This document shows positions 21,731-33,800 of a DNA stretch of 64,000 nucleotides, piece after piece (position 1 is the stretch's first letter; each line of letters starts with the position of its first letter). This stretch comes from Cycas panzhihuaensis (taxonomy: Eukaryota; Cycadophyta). Below the pieces are notes generated by a model. The model worked only from the letters and a program-made list of their open reading frames with translations, did no database searches and was not told where the DNA came from. The position numbers were made by a program, and so were the translations under genes. The stretch is from the NCBI GenBank assembly GCA_023213395.1, contig CM041465.1, forward strand, positions 89,349,741 to 89,413,740, given 5' to 3'.

Positions 21731-22700
21731 GTATACTTATATATATGTGATATCTTTTAAGATCAATAATGGTGTGCTCTTTATAGCTTGGCATACAAAC
21801 CAAGATGCTACTTGCACACATATTAAGATGAGTACAATATAATAATCAAAAGAATCCTAAGGATTATAAGAGCATAAAGGGGAGATCTACATAATAATTA
21901 ATGAATTAAATATTAGTCTAAATATTAAGCCTAATATTTCTCCCTTTTAATATTTAATTCATGATTTTCATATTTGCTAGTCTTGTTGCTTTATTTTCTT
22001 ACTATTGTAGCTACTCCAAGATACATAAAATCTTTATCGAATTTCCAATGTCCATATGAATATAACTCCATTTACTAGATCACATTGGTAACCAACCAAT
22101 GTGACCACTAGTTCTATAGGTAGTCACTTTAGTTGCATGGTTTGATCAACTCCTTAACTAGCACTACTCTAAGAACACACCATCTTACATGGCCTATCGA
22201 GTATGCTAAAATCATGTAAGAGTAATTAGAAAGAGTGTGTCCTATCTCTTACTAAATAAGACTATAAGGAAGCTTTCTTTGGCATCTAATAGCTAAAAAT
22301 ACAACAATGGATACTGTGGCATTAAAATTTCAACTATAGGCTCTAAATCATACCTCAATGGGCTACAATCATGCCACTATAGGCTACAACATGCCTTTAT
22401 GGGCTTTACAACATACCCCTATGGGCTTCATCATGCCACTATAGGCTTACAAATAAAGACCTTAATACATAAGAGGTCTTAGTAGCTAAATAAGGCTATA
22501 AGCATGGGGGCTTCATTGATCTCTTAAAGGATGCAATGCCAATAATTTTAATGCATCATAAATCATATATAGTAGAATTTTATAAAGGATATACACATGT
22601 ATATCATGCTCATATAACTTAAGTGAATCTCACACAAAAAAGTGACTAGACTAAGATATTTGTCTCTTATAGTTGTCACTTGTAGTTAATCATCACCTGC
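21605..22700 (-). mobile_element. LTR element fragment J, related to element A
   Basis: An LTR-like block (about 21605-21937) is followed by the complement of a polypurine tract (TTTCTCCCTTTT, 21938-21949). Then comes an internal stretch (22030-22460) that resembles 1060-1310 of element A, with the TCCATATGAATA, CCATTTACTAGA, ATGGGCTT and ATCATGCCAC blocks in the same order. Orientation is as in A (minus). No primer site or second LTR was found up to 25.5 kb, so it is partial or too diverged. No coding sequence. Confidence 0.55.
21693..21722 (+). repeat. CA microsatellite, 15 units
   Basis: (CA)15 followed by a short TA run, inside the LTR-like part of fragment J. The peptides it implies on either strand are artefacts. 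Confidence 0.97.
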
Positions 22701-24530
22701 TATTATTAAAAGTAGACTCCCTCTTGATTCTAAACTCTTTAAATTTGTCACACATCTTTGGCTTTTAACATTTAGCCAACATGTGTAATGCCTTGTCTAA
22801 GGTCTTACATGCTAAATCAATAATTATATCATCATTGGTCACCTCGCAGGGTGACAAAAATCACTGAACTTAGCCATTGTAGGTTTAATTTTTAAATGGA
22901 ATTATATGACATAACATTAGACTTTAGTCGTCATGCAAGATATTAGTGTTAAATTATTAAACATGGCCTTCAAGACCTTATATGGCATCAAATGATACAT
23001 TATTGAGTGTTTAAATTTTTTTTTACTCAACTTTAGACTTCATTTTTGCTTATAAGACAAACTTAAATGGTGTTAAATAAGTAGTCATTTTGAAGAGGGG
23101 TGAAATAGGATTCCAACATTATTGACAAAATCAAAATCAGAGTCCATATAAAGAAGATATAAAGAAAATAGTATAATCAAGTGCTTAAAAATAAAAATAC
23201 CTTTAAAAAAGGCACTTAACCCTTTTAACATTGGACTCTTAGTCATGCTGCCACCTCCATATGACCATTTAGTAATGGATAAGGAGTTGTGGACTTTAGA
23301 CAATATTTAAATTTAGTTAAATTTTTCAAAAAACTTTAAAAATTTTTAATGCAATGATAAATCTAAAAATAACTCTAATTAAACTAAAATTTTTTAAATG
23401 ACTTCTAAAAAAATAAAGTGCTAATGAAAATTTTATGGCCTTTTTTTTTATCTTTCATTTCAATTTTGTGTTTGCATTGTAGGTCATGATGTTAGTGGTA
23501 GCTATTATTTAAGGATAGATTGAAGCAAATGATGACGAACAATATAGGGTGGCATGTTTGTAGGTCATAGGTTAGTGCGATTTGCAAGAGCTATTGGGTG
23601 TGATGTCGCCATTGCTGGAAAATGCCTCTCTTAGAGATTGATCATCAATTGAATATAAAAGTTCTCCAACATAGAACTTTGAGGACATGTAATGAGTAAT
23701 ATGTTAGAACTAATATGTTATGAATTGTCTTAGAAGGCTTCCTAGTTTGGTTGTAAAAGTCATAGCTGCTAATTCAATATTTGAATCATAATATATCTCC
23801 ATGCAAATAATGTGTTCAATGGGCTATATAGTATGTCATAGATTAGAGCAGAGACTATATCTTCATGGCCTACTAACTTCTACGATTCCACTTCCAAGTG
23901 AAAGATAATGGGTATATGCCTATTTTTGCGATATCTTTATTCTTCTTAAACTCTAGCTTTAGTGAGGCTTTATTTATTGTATCCTGTTCTACCTATGGTA
24001 TGTCATCGATGTACCTAATGCCTTGCATATTATGCATAGATCCTAATTACTCCTAACCATCATTTTCAAGTAATAACACCATCATAAACTTGAAGAAAAT
24101 GAAGTAGTCTTGTTAGAGATGGGGCTTATCAAATGGACACAGCCAGAACTTTGTAAAGAGAGGGTTTGTGCCCTAGAAAAACACAGATATTAGAAGAGTA
24201 AACAAAGCCCTTTGGAATAAAGCCAAAGAGATCAACATAACACCAAGTTCAATTATAATGCATAAACAAAATATACATAGCTACCCTTCTAACCAATACG
24301 AGATAGAATATGAAATCTCCCAGATCTATCTTGATTACATTTATTGCTAGCTTGAAATACTCTACTTCTTTCCATAAATTAACAACTAAAACTTATTATT
24401 TATAGGTAGACTCCATGGATATATTTTAAAAGGCATGCAAAGATCACATGCAAGTTCACTTGTATAAACCTAGAAATAGGTAGAATTTCATCTTTGAAAT
24501 AGGTGAAATTTAGTAGTATTAACCATATAT
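22701..24530. other. AT-rich, gene-free stretch
   Basis: No coding similarity or paired repeat recognised on either strand. Probably a mixture of remaining internal sequence of fragment J and gypsy 2. Confidence 0.45.
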
Positions 24531-24540
24531 ACTTTGCTCA

Positions 24541-24804
24541 TTTGATAGTGGCATATTAACCATATATATTATGGACATTTGATAAATACTACAAAGGTTA
24601 TATTTATTGTTGAATACAGAGATATCATAGTGGATATAATGCAGACAGAAAACTCATAATTATAGAATAGAATTTGATAGTGGCATATTGACCATATATA
24701 TTATGGTCCTTTGACAAATACTATAGAGTCTATATTTATTACTGAATACAGAGACATCATAGTGGATAGAATGTAGACAAAAAACTCACAATTATAGAAT
24801 AGAA
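24541..24804. repeat. Two-copy tandem repeat, 132-bp unit
   Basis: The unit starting TTTGATAGTGGCATATT at 24541 recurs exactly 132 bp later at 24673, with a few substitutions (e.g. TTAACC/TTGACC) and no length change. A partial third copy (GTATTAACCATATATA) lies just upstream at about 24517-24532. Confidence 0.92.
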
Positions 24805-25083
24805 AATAGCCAAATATATTGACTAAAATAAGAGATACATTGACAGAAAAGAGAAAAAAATAATAAATATTTAAGCTGTTAGGATGGCTAGTCCCATGTG
24901 CTCACTTTCACTTTAGTGGACTTCCAAAATAATCCTTTTATAGGCTGGATTTGTAGCTTTAAATTAACAACTTTGCTTTTCACTCTTCAACATTTAACAC
25001 TTCAAAGAAACTTGTTGTTGGCACATGAATCCTCCTCCTCATAAAATAAAATCTACTAAGAAAAAAGATTATGGCATGATTAT

Positions 25084-25094
25084 GTGTGTGTGTG

Positions 25095-25140
<46 letters not shown>
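25084..25140 (+). repeat. TG then CA microsatellite
   Basis: (TG)6 at 25084-25095, TATA-like centre, then (CA)21 at 25099-25140. The alternating purine-pyrimidine run is self-complementary at its centre and could form a hairpin or Z-DNA. ORFs of repeated Cys-Val or Thr-His across it are artefacts. Confidence 0.97.
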
Positions 25141-25143
<3 letters not shown>

Positions 25144-25539
25144 CTATATGTGTATGTGTGTACATATATATAGAGTAACCATATTACTTGACATCTGGGT
25201 GATATCATTCTAAGCGATAGTGAAATCACTCTACATGGTGATGAACTAGGTCTCTAAAACTAAAATTTTATCTACCTGTGCTAGTGCCATCATTTGGATA
25301 AATATAAGCTACTGAAGGAGAAGGGAATTCTATAAAAAGGATTAGAAAGATAGAATGGGATAAATGATTTAGGAAGATATAGAAAGAAAGGGGGCTACAG
25401 AATTGAGAAGTGATTTAAGGGAAAGAGAAAAAAGGAAAGGGGGTGGGTGTTTATAGCCTATCAACCTTTAAAAAATGTGTAATGAATTCACTTAAAATAC
25501 TAAAATAAGTGTAGAGAGCTTGTCAAAATAGGGTAGATG
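25141..25539. other. Left flank of element F, gene-free
   Basis: Purine-rich in 25330-25450 (many GAAAG runs). No gene recognised. Continuous before insertion with 35471 onward, as shown by the AGTTT duplication. Confidence 0.5.
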
Positions 25540-25544
25540 AGTTT

Positions 25545-25893
25545 TAATGGAGCTGGAGGAGCAGAGCAGGACTTCAAAAATATTGCATCTTGAGTAAACT
25601 GGTGATTTCTGATAATTGGTGGTGTTAAAAAACACCAGGGAGGTATTCCCATCCCTTAAATAGTGGATTTTGAGGAGGCGTCAAGCACCATCACCCTACG
25701 TGCACGTTAGCCAATGTAAATTTAAAATATATTAAAAAATTAAAACAAATAAATGAAAGTGTGTACCTTAAGATAGTGGTGTCAACTCCTAGTGGCTATT
25801 GGAAGGCTCAAGGTGCCCTAGGGGCCCTTAAAGGTGGCTTTGAGGGGCCCTAAGCGCACAGGTCTTTAAATAACATTGAGATTATTCCCAATA
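25545..25893 (-). repeat. 3' LTR of element F
   Basis: 349 bp, colinear with 35117-35465. Contains TTAAAAAACACCAGGGAGGT and AAGGTGGCTTTGAGGGGCC. The GTGTT-AAA-ACACCAGGG block and following AAATAGT..TTTGAGGAGG resemble the LTR of element E (about 49650-49700), indicating related families. Confidence 0.93.
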
Positions 25894-26640
25894 GTCTCCC
25901 CCATAAGCCTAATGTGTATGACTCCTAAATTGTATTTAAACTTCTCAAATTTGACCTTTCCCAAAGCTTTTGTAAAAATATCTATTGTTTGATTTTCAGT
26001 ACTGCAATAAGTCAACTCTATCTCATCTTCTTATACAAGTTCTTAAATGAAGTGGTGTTGAGTCTCAATATGTTTTGTTCTACTATAAAATACCAGATTT
26101 TTGGCCATTTAAATAGTACTTTGATTGTCATACCAAATCCTAGTGGGACCTTGTTGTTTAATTTAAAAATTCTGTAAAAGTCTTCTTAACCATATTGATT
26201 CACAAGCTCCTAAAATTGTGGCTTTATACTCTACTTCGGCTATGGATAAGGAAATGGTATTTTGTTTCTTTGTACTCCAAGATATCACTGCTAATCCCAT
26301 ACTGAATACATAACCCATGGTAGATTTTCTATCATCAATATCACTAGCCCAATCTGAATTTGTGTAACCAGTTAACTGAAATTTGGATGTAGCTTTGTAG
26401 TATAACCCAAATTCTGGAGTCTTTTTAAGGTATCTAAGGATTCATCTTACTAATGAGATGTCTTTGGATCTTACATAAACCTGGACACAATATTAATTGA
26501 ATATGTTATATCTGTCTAAGTAGAAGTCAAATATATTAGGCTACCAATGAGTTGTCTATAGAGTGTGGGATCAACCGAAGTCAAGTCATCTGTCTTAGAA
26601 AGTTTGATTCTAATTTATGCTGGTATTATCAATGGTTTAC
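25894..26640 (-). pseudogene. Copia RNase H remnant (F)
   Basis: On the minus strand below the RT: RQLIGSLIYLTST and SINIVSRFM (connection, about 26580-26480), then decayed RNase H blocks down to SNNRYFYKSFGKGQI (about 25990), equivalent to the usual ADIFTKSLGKDKF end. The polypurine tract (complement GTCTCCCCCATA, 25894-25905) follows. Several stops, for example in the T-D-Y connection region. Adjoins the longer RT frame. Confidence 0.85.
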
Positions 26641-26716
26641 AATTTGTCATTTTAAATCTTTGTAGTAGATCCAATATATATTTACGCTGAGAAATAAATA
26701 TTCCTTATTTGTCCTG

Positions 26717-27451
26717 TCAGGCTTCTAATCGTAGGAAGTAATGCATAAGGCCTAAGTCTGTCATTTCAAATTCCTTACATATAGCATCTTTAAACTGATG
26801 TAAAAGATGGGAGTCATTTCTAGTATAAATTAAATCGTCCACATAGAGTCCTACAATCAATATCAAATTTCCCTTAATTTCGGTGTATAGGTTTGGATAT
26901 GCTTGAGATCTTTCAAACCTTTGATCTTTAAAATACTTGTTTATATGGGAATACCAAGCCTTGGGTGCTTGTTTTAGACTATATAGTGTCTTCTTTAATT
27001 TGTACACTTTGTTTTCTTCCACCTTAACTTCAAAACCAAGGGGTTGAGTGACATAGATATCTTCTTTGAGATAACCATTTAAGAAAACACTTTTTACACC
27101 TATTTGATGAACTTTCCAACCCATTTGGGTGACTAAACTTATTATCATGATAATAGATTCCATCCTAACGACTGGGATAAATGTTTCTATATAGTTAATG
27201 CCTTCTATTTGGGCATATCCTTTAGAAACTAAACGAGGTTTATATTTATCAATGGAGTCATCATAGTGGAACTTGGTCTTATAGACCCATTTGGTGCCAA
27301 TAGCTTTCTTCTTTGGTGGTAAATCTACAAGTTCCCAAGTATCATTCTTAATGATGGACTTATATTCCTCTTTCATGGCCTTCTGCCAACATTCATATTG
27401 ATTAGCCTCATCAAAGGTTTGAGACTCATGAATTCCGAGGACCTTACTCAT
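26717..27451 (-). pseudogene. Copia reverse transcriptase (F), longest frame here
   Basis: Open minus-strand frame of 244 residues covering nearly the whole copia RT domain (RVT_2). W-x-L-V-D-L-P-P and GTKWVYKTKF lie near residues 39-61, KPRLVSKGYAQ at 71-81, VKSVFLNGYLKEDIYV at 119-134, LYSLKQAPKAWY at 156-167, and the catalytic LYVDDLIYT with YVDD at 203-206. The first catalytic Asp, expected in HQLDVKSAFLNG, is Gly (HQIGVK, residue 118), so even this open frame would be inactive. The start Met is arbitrary: the natural protein is a Gag-Pol polyprotein read through from upstream. Confidence 0.93.
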
Positions 27452-27459
27452 TAGTGCAA

Positions 27460-28726
27460 AGTTGACCCTTCATGAGCATGTAGATCTTCTATTGTTATCC
27501 AATATATTTCCTAAGTCATAGTTGCATTGAACCCATTTGGGTAGATGTCATGATGGAGGTCGAGATAATGTTTCTTCCCTAGTGGGTTCCTGGATATTTC
27601 TCCACATAGGAGGCACATATTTAGATTTATTTGATGTGTCAAATCTAATGGCAATATCCTTCTATTGTTCTTGATTAGCTTGGTAGTAGTTGTCTTCTTG
27701 AAATTCTACATCTCTACTCACTATAACTTTTTTTGATTTCGAATCATAAACTTTGTAAGATTTTGAGGATTCACTATATCCAATAAAGATACATTTTACA
27801 CTATGGTCATCCAATTTAGTTCTTCTTTGATCAAGAATATGGGCATAGGCTAGACATCCAAATACCCTAAGATGATGTATACTTGGTTTATAACTGGTCC
27901 ATGCTTCTTTTGGAGTTTTCCACTTAAGTGCTTTGGTGGAACATCTATTAAGTAGATAGATGACTGTATGAACTACTTCAACCTAAAATTCATGGCCAAA
28001 GTTTTTATCTTTAAGCATACATTGTGCTATTTCTATGATAGTTTAATTTTTTCTTCCTACTATACCATTTTATTGTAGGGTGTAGGGGTTGGTAAGTTGT
28101 CTCCTGATCCCATGACAGATATAATAATCCTCAAAAGTATTAGATGTAAACTCTCCCCTATTATCTAATCTTAGAGAAAGGATATGATATTGACTTTGTC
28201 ACTCAATGAAGGTTTTGAAGTCAACAAAGTGATAAAAAATATCGGATTTATATTTTAGAAAGAACACTCATGTCTTTCTTGTAAAGTCATCAATAAATAT
28301 GAGAAAATACTTGGCACCTACTAAGGAGGGAGTAGTCATTGGTCCACAAATATCTGTGTATACTAATTGAAGGGAGGCAGATGCTCGATGGCTAAAATTT
28401 GGAAAGCTTTCTCTATGTTGTTTGCCAAGAAGGCATCCCTCACACAACTTTTTATTAACATCAATAGGTGGTAAACCATTAACCATGTCTAATCTTTTCA
28501 TAAGAGCTAAACTATTGTAGTTAAGATGACCAAAACGTCGATGCCATAAATCACTATCCATAGTAGTTGAGGTTCTAAGGGCATAGGTATATGAAGGGGT
28601 GAGGATAAGCTTAAATAAACGATCTTTAGTCATTATACCTCTGGCAATAATAGCTTTATTTTTTCTTTTATCTTTGATGACACATTCTCTATTGTTAAAA
28701 ATCACCTTATAATCTTGTCCTATCAT
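27460..28726 (-). pseudogene. Copia GAG-pre-integrase and integrase (F)
   Basis: The open frame 28726-28268 contains MDSDLWHRRFGHLNYNSLA (zinc-binding H..H pair), GLPPIDV, CEGCLLGKQHRESFP (C..C pair), QLVYTDICGPMTTPSL (catalytic Asp in TDICGP) and KYFLIFIDDFTRKT. Below 28268 the core and C-terminal part continue with frame breaks to about 27460, including the region around the RT-linked linker. The pre-integrase zinc box is intact. This would have been the DNA-joining enzyme of the element. Confidence 0.9.
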
Positions 28727-28739
28727 CTATCCTACCGAT

Positions 28740-29335
28740 AACAAATTTTTCCTTAGGGTAGGAACGTATAAGAAATTATCTAAGTATCTATTCACCAATA
28801 TCAGTTAACAAGGTTATGTTACCTTTCCCAACTGATTCGTGAGAAGCATTGTCTTCAAATATGATTGACCATTTTTTATTTTTATCCAAGGTTTGAAATA
28901 AATATTCTTTATGGGTCATGTGAGTTGAGTAACCTAAATCAATATACCATCTATCATCCTCTTCTTTCTTAGTAGAAAAACTAGATAGAAATAATATATT
29001 ATTAATTTTTGATTCTAATGAATTTGAAGGATGTCCTCTAGGGGGTGGTCAATGTTTTAAAAAATATTTATCTTTAGTGTGACCATTTTTATGACAATAA
29101 TTACAATATAATTGATCTCTTCTTCCATAAATAAGGCTTCGACTCCTTGGTTAAGAATGATCAATATTGAAAGATCTCCCCCTTTCGTCATAGAATTAAG
29201 GAGAATTGTTTCTTGGTTAGTTATCACAATAGTCATGAGTTGATCTTGAAAGTTGAGAATTCCCATGACAATGTGGACAATAAGGATGATTCTCAACTTG
29301 TCTCATTTGGTTAGGATTTCTTGGAGCATTAGGAT
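28740..29335 (-). pseudogene. Copia gag zinc knuckle and protease remnant (F)
   Basis: Minus strand: LYCNYCHKNGHTKDKYF at about 29110-29060 is a retroviral zinc knuckle (CX2CX4HX4C) whose last Cys is Tyr. DRWYIDLGYSTHMTHKEYLF at about 28960-28900 is the protease active-site stretch with D-L-G in place of D-S-G. EDNASHESVGKGNI at about 28860-28820 is the following conserved block. Stops and frame changes separate these pieces. Just upstream at 29357 the copia reading ends against an LTR-like sequence of a different family. Confidence 0.85.
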
Positions 29336-29356
29336 TTCTTACAGGGTTTTTATATT

Positions 29357-29611
29357 GTTGGGGTTGTACACCTCTCAATATTTATAATTTTGGGAGAGGA
29401 GGGAAACTCCTCAACCCTTGAAATTTAAATTAATAATAAAATAATGCTAACTTAACTCAAATGAAACTAACTCAAATTAACTTAAATCAAATCAAATCTT
29501 ACCTTAACTTACCTACACATATTGAGCACCCCCATATGTAAAATGAGGTTGATGAGGTGTACAATCCTGGTTAGAAGGTGGGAGTGGAGTAATGACGATT
29601 AACTCTAACAT
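29357..29611 (-). repeat. LTR-like piece inside element F (E/D family)
   Basis: 255 bp starting TGTTGGGGTTGTACACC and ending CTCTAACA, so it has LTR-like ends in both readings. It is followed by the complement of a polypurine tract (TTCTCACCCTT). It matches the inner half of the LTR of element E (49640-49879: GAGGAGGGAAACTCCTCAAC, AACTAACTCAAATTAAC, CAATCCTGGT), and in the same sense the LTR of element D. It lies between the zinc knuckle of F and an E-type gag. Confidence 0.85.
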
Positions 29612-30390
29612 TCTCACCCTTAATGGTCATCACAAACACTTGTATCTTCTCCTTGAACTTATGGAACTTGTGTTTGAAAAAAACTTTAACATTCTGATCT
29701 TTATCAACTTGCTTCAACCTTCTTGCAAAATATATCTCTTTACCAAGAAGTGGTGCAAAAAAACTATAAGTAAATGATGCTTGATTTGTACAAAAAAGAA
29801 TAGCTGCAACTTTGACTTTAATTTCTGGAAATTTAACTTTGACTGTCATATCATTAGGTCTCTTTTCTGTCATATCATAAGATTCATTCTCCATCATGTC
29901 CTAAGATTCATTCTCCATCATGTCATAAGATTCATTCTTCATCATGTTATAAGATTCATTCTCCCCCTCAAATAGAGGATCAGGTACTTATGTAGCAAGT
30001 TGGTCCTGCGATCTGAATCTTCATGGGTGTTGTCATCATGATTTACCTGTTCTGTCACCTATCTCACATGCTCATAAAAAATAATATCAAATACATTAAG
30101 GGTATCTCCCCTGTAAGTAGAAATTAATACATCCCAAATTGATTTAGAAGTAGTTAATTCACAAATCTTTAAAAAAATATCATCATTCATAGTGTAAAAT
30201 AATAAACCTAAAACTTTATTATCTTTTTTAAAATTTTCTTTAATATTGAAATCATATTCACATTATAAATATTTTAGAAGGTCATGTGAAATAAATAATC
30301 TTGTATAGTTCTATACCATAGTTAAAAAATTTGCCTATTAAATATAGGAAATTGTGCCATTTTATCAAAGAAACTTTAGTACATAAAAAG
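29612..30390 (-). pseudogene. E-type gag captured in element F
   Basis: Reading from 30390 down: MAQFPIF and a decayed UBN2/gag region including LNQFGMY and GEILNVFD, then octapeptide repeats. The open segment 29897-29571 follows, with VDKDQNVKVFFKHKFHKF, then KEKIQV and TIKGENV at the polypurine tract. The C-terminal half is clearly homologous to 49890-50186 of element E and shorter blocks match element D at 20400-20490. The N-terminal half has many stops. It presumably packaged RNA into particles, but the function of the C-terminal module is unknown. Confidence 0.78.
29845..29964 (-). repeat. Five 24-bp tandem repeats in gag
   Basis: Five units of exactly 24 bp (29845, 29869, 29893, 29917, 29941) of the form ATCATGTCATAAGATTCATT plus four bases. 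On the minus strand they encode an acidic octapeptide of the type N-E-S-Y-D-M-M-E/K. Element E has three corresponding units at 50158-50229. Confidence 0.92.
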
Positions 30391-31846
30391 TATGCTTTTA
30401 CCAAATCAAAAAGTTAATAAATGAATGAACATATATGACTTTAAATAAATTTTTTAAATGAGATATAATACCCTTTGAAAATAAATGAACTAAATGCAAC
30501 CTTTATAGGTGTAATAAGGAAATAAACTTTTCAATAATGATAAATGCTTTTAATATATGTATGCCTTTAGAAAGTATATGAACTAAGCATAATAAGGAAA
30601 TGATCATTTCAATAATGATAAAAAATGCTTTTCAATAAGTATACCTTTCAAATAAACTTTGAAATAAAATGAATATAAGAGTAAATTTGAATGTAATAAA
30701 TATTCTTTAGCTATGCAAATCTGAAATAAACTTTGATGATAAAAAAAGTCCTTAACCTTTTGATTTTCTTTAAATGAATAAATACAACCTTTCAATGCAA
30801 TAAATCCTTAGCCTCAATGATAATATATAATGTTGAAACTAAAATGTATATGTGTATTTTCACTTTGAAAAATAAAGAATATGAAGAAATATTTGAACAA
30901 AAAGTATTGTACTTCTTAAAAGAAAGTTTTATAGGATAACCTCAAGTTTGGAAGCTTCAAAACTATGCTAAATGATATTAGAATAATGTGAAACTTTACC
31001 AGTATATAGATAAATGAAATATATATCTAATAGAATTGACCGTTTTAAAAATGGTTCCTACAAGTCAAATTTGAATAATTCAAATGTACATACCTCCTTT
31101 TGAGGCCTAACATGAGTAGGGACATCAAAATTATATAAAAATGCCAATAAAATACTTATGAAATACTATTAAAAAGATTAAATATCATTAGAAGACTGCT
31201 TAATATATTTTCAGCTAAAAAAATTTGAGAGATATATAAAACATATATAAAAATAGTAGATTTGAGGTAATTAAGTATATCAATTTTGATCGATTTGAAA
31301 ATCAGTAAAAGCACATTAAAACATATAAAAACCTATGTTAGATCGAAGAGGGGTGATTCAACTTCCCAACAAAACTAGCGTGACTGAATTCTGATACAAA
31401 ACAAAGAAGTTATAACAAAAATGACAGTAGGTACCTTTATGGTAAAATGTTTAAAAGGTGCTAAAAAAACACTAAAGTGCCACTTTCGGTGATTAAAATA
31501 ATGATTAAAATAAATTCTAAAAAATAAAATAAATAGTTAGTAATGAAGTTTATTGAATGTAGATCATTGTAGAATAAATCTAGGTAGAAAATAATTTCTT
31601 AGTAATAAAATATAATTAGTTCAAAAAATGATTTTGTAAAAAGTTTAAAAAAGGCTCAAAAAAGGATTGATTGACTTTAAATCTACTGAAATAGGGTCAA
31701 ATCAACACTAAATTGGTTATATGACCAGTCAAAATTGATCTATAGAAAATATTTCTGACCCAATGAAACTAATTTCATTAAAAATTTATGACTTAATCAG
31801 AAGTTATGGCAAAAATTTAGCAATAACCCTATGTAAAATTAAAAAA
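30391..31846 (-). other. Non-coding internal region of F, homologous to E
   Basis: Matches 50640-51876 of element E in order. Examples are AGTCAGATTCCCAA-like at 51390 versus TGATTCAACTTCCCAA at 31352, and the ATATGACCAGT block at 31727 versus 51753. Ends in an A-rich tract at 31847-31864, as E does at 51877-51892. No coding recognised. Confidence 0.7.
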
Positions 31847-31864
31847 GAAAAAAAAAAAAAAAAA

Positions 31865-33800
31865 GTTTTAAACGTTGTTATCCCCTTATTAACGTAAGTT
31901 AACGGTCATATGAATATGGATATGAGCAAGGGCTAGCAGGAAGGGGCTAGTTTTTTTTTTTTTCTTAAATGTTAGAACTCAAAATTTATATAATTTAATT
32001 TAATCAATTCAAACTATATAAAAAAATAAAAATAACAATAAAACATAAAAAAAATAAAAGGGAAGTAATGCGATATGCCACTGTTATTGCCTACGTGTCA
32101 TCTGTTGCGTCGCCCTCCTATCACGCTGTGCTACACAAAGTTTTGCAGAGAGCCGTGAGACACCACCAGGCTAAGGTAAATCCTGCGCTATCGCCACAAC
32201 CAACAGGCGAGCCAGAGGATTTGAAATCAAGATGGAGTGGTGGGTGGAGGCTTCTTCGATGATTTAGGAATTGCAGTCTATAAGCTACACATTTAACAAC
32301 TCCAGATCGCTTTGATTAAATAGAATATCAAACAAAGAAAAGGAATAGGGTGATAGTGGTAATGTAGTTAAGGGTGGTTGGAAGCATATGGATCTACTGT
32401 AACATGCAGAAGAAAGACTCTATGGTCTGCACGAAGCAATCCGTTCACCATTCCTCTTTCGGGTTCAATCTTCGAGATCAGAGATAGATTGTGGAAGCGA
32501 TGGATTGGGTGTTACTCAACAGATCTTGGTTAATAGTACATTTGGAGGAATTTGATGATGATGATAGGGATAACAGTCAGGTGCATTCAGTAGCTCAAGC
32601 TGTGATTGTAGGTTTATATAAATAAGGGCTCCATCAATACCATTCCACCATTAAATTACTTTTTCACGTATTATTAAGACATGGTGACGTGCTGCTTCAA
32701 CCAAAAGTAATCATCGGAAAGAAGATCTTCTATTATTTTCGAGTTGGATTTTGGTCTCTTATTTGGAATATAAAAGCAAAGTGGCTATAGTATTTGTTTT
32801 GTATTTCTATTTGGTGTCTTAAATAGAAACTTTCCTCTGGTAATAGAAAAAGAAAAAAAATTGTAACTGTAGAAGGATGCTCATATGAGTCTCAGCTTCG
32901 AAACATTGAAAGGCCGCACTAATTATGTATTATGCATAATTGCTCTTATTGATGAAATGGCGAAATACTTATGCAAAGCGTGATCTCGTGGATTATAACG
33001 ATTTGTGATTCTATACAACCCGATGGAGTTTGCTATCTACCCAACACATTATTTGTACACGCATCGTTTGCATTTAACAACTATTATCAGAAGAATTTGA
33101 GGGCATTAGGAACCTGTAATTTTGGTGGTTGGACGAAAGGAGTGAAAAATGCCTCAACAGTAAAAGCAAAATCATCTTTTGGAGGAGAAGGAGGCGAGAA
33201 TATGCATGATCCAACCAAGCAACCATAATAGAGGAAAGGAGATTCCAAAGGAGCATACGCATGAAAAATCTGAGTGATTTGTTATTGGCTTTGGTGCTTA
33301 CACATGGTGATACGAGTAATAAAATGAGAACTAGTATATTTTCATATATTAGTAGGCTATGGACAAGTATAAGGAATTTAGATCAAACGTATCTTCAAAA
33401 TATGTGTTTCAATTTATTGCATAATGGGTTATTTTAAAACTGCTAAGATTATTATTGTTTGAGTGACCATCAAGTTTAGTGATGCTTCATTCTTTCTAAA
33501 CAGGCAAGGTATTTTGGGTGTTATTCATCATTGCAGATGGTGGCTTGTTTCTGACCTTTTAATGACTTCTTGGCTGTGTTCGCTTCATATGAAGGAAATA
33601 GAATGGATGGATGTTTTTCAAAATCTTATAGCTATTATAGAGAGGAGCTTTTGACCATCTACTAGTTTGTTTTACACTCTTAAGTTATGCGTTATTATAT
33701 TTCTTGAAGGTAGATTTGCTTATTCAGTTGATTTCAAATCAGAGGGAATAATGAGCATGGGACATAGCTGAGAAAATAAACTGAAAGCCTAGCCAAGATG
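31865..33800. other. CG-richer cargo segment in element F
   Basis: Unlike its surroundings, this segment contains frequent CG dinucleotides (32070-32260, 32400-32530, 32880-33290) and no match to element E. It sits exactly between the A-rich tract and the leader that are homologous between F and E. Frames such as 32068-32262 (RYATVIAYVSSVASPSYHAV) and 32971-33228 are not recognised as known proteins. A TATATAAATA string at 32615-32624 could be a promoter-like box. I infer captured host sequence, possibly promoter plus gene pieces, without proof. Confidence 0.55.

Noticed and set aside
24980-25213. ORFs across the TG/CA microsatellite (Cys-Val or Thr-His repeats)
   Set aside because: Pure translation of a dinucleotide repeat on both strands.
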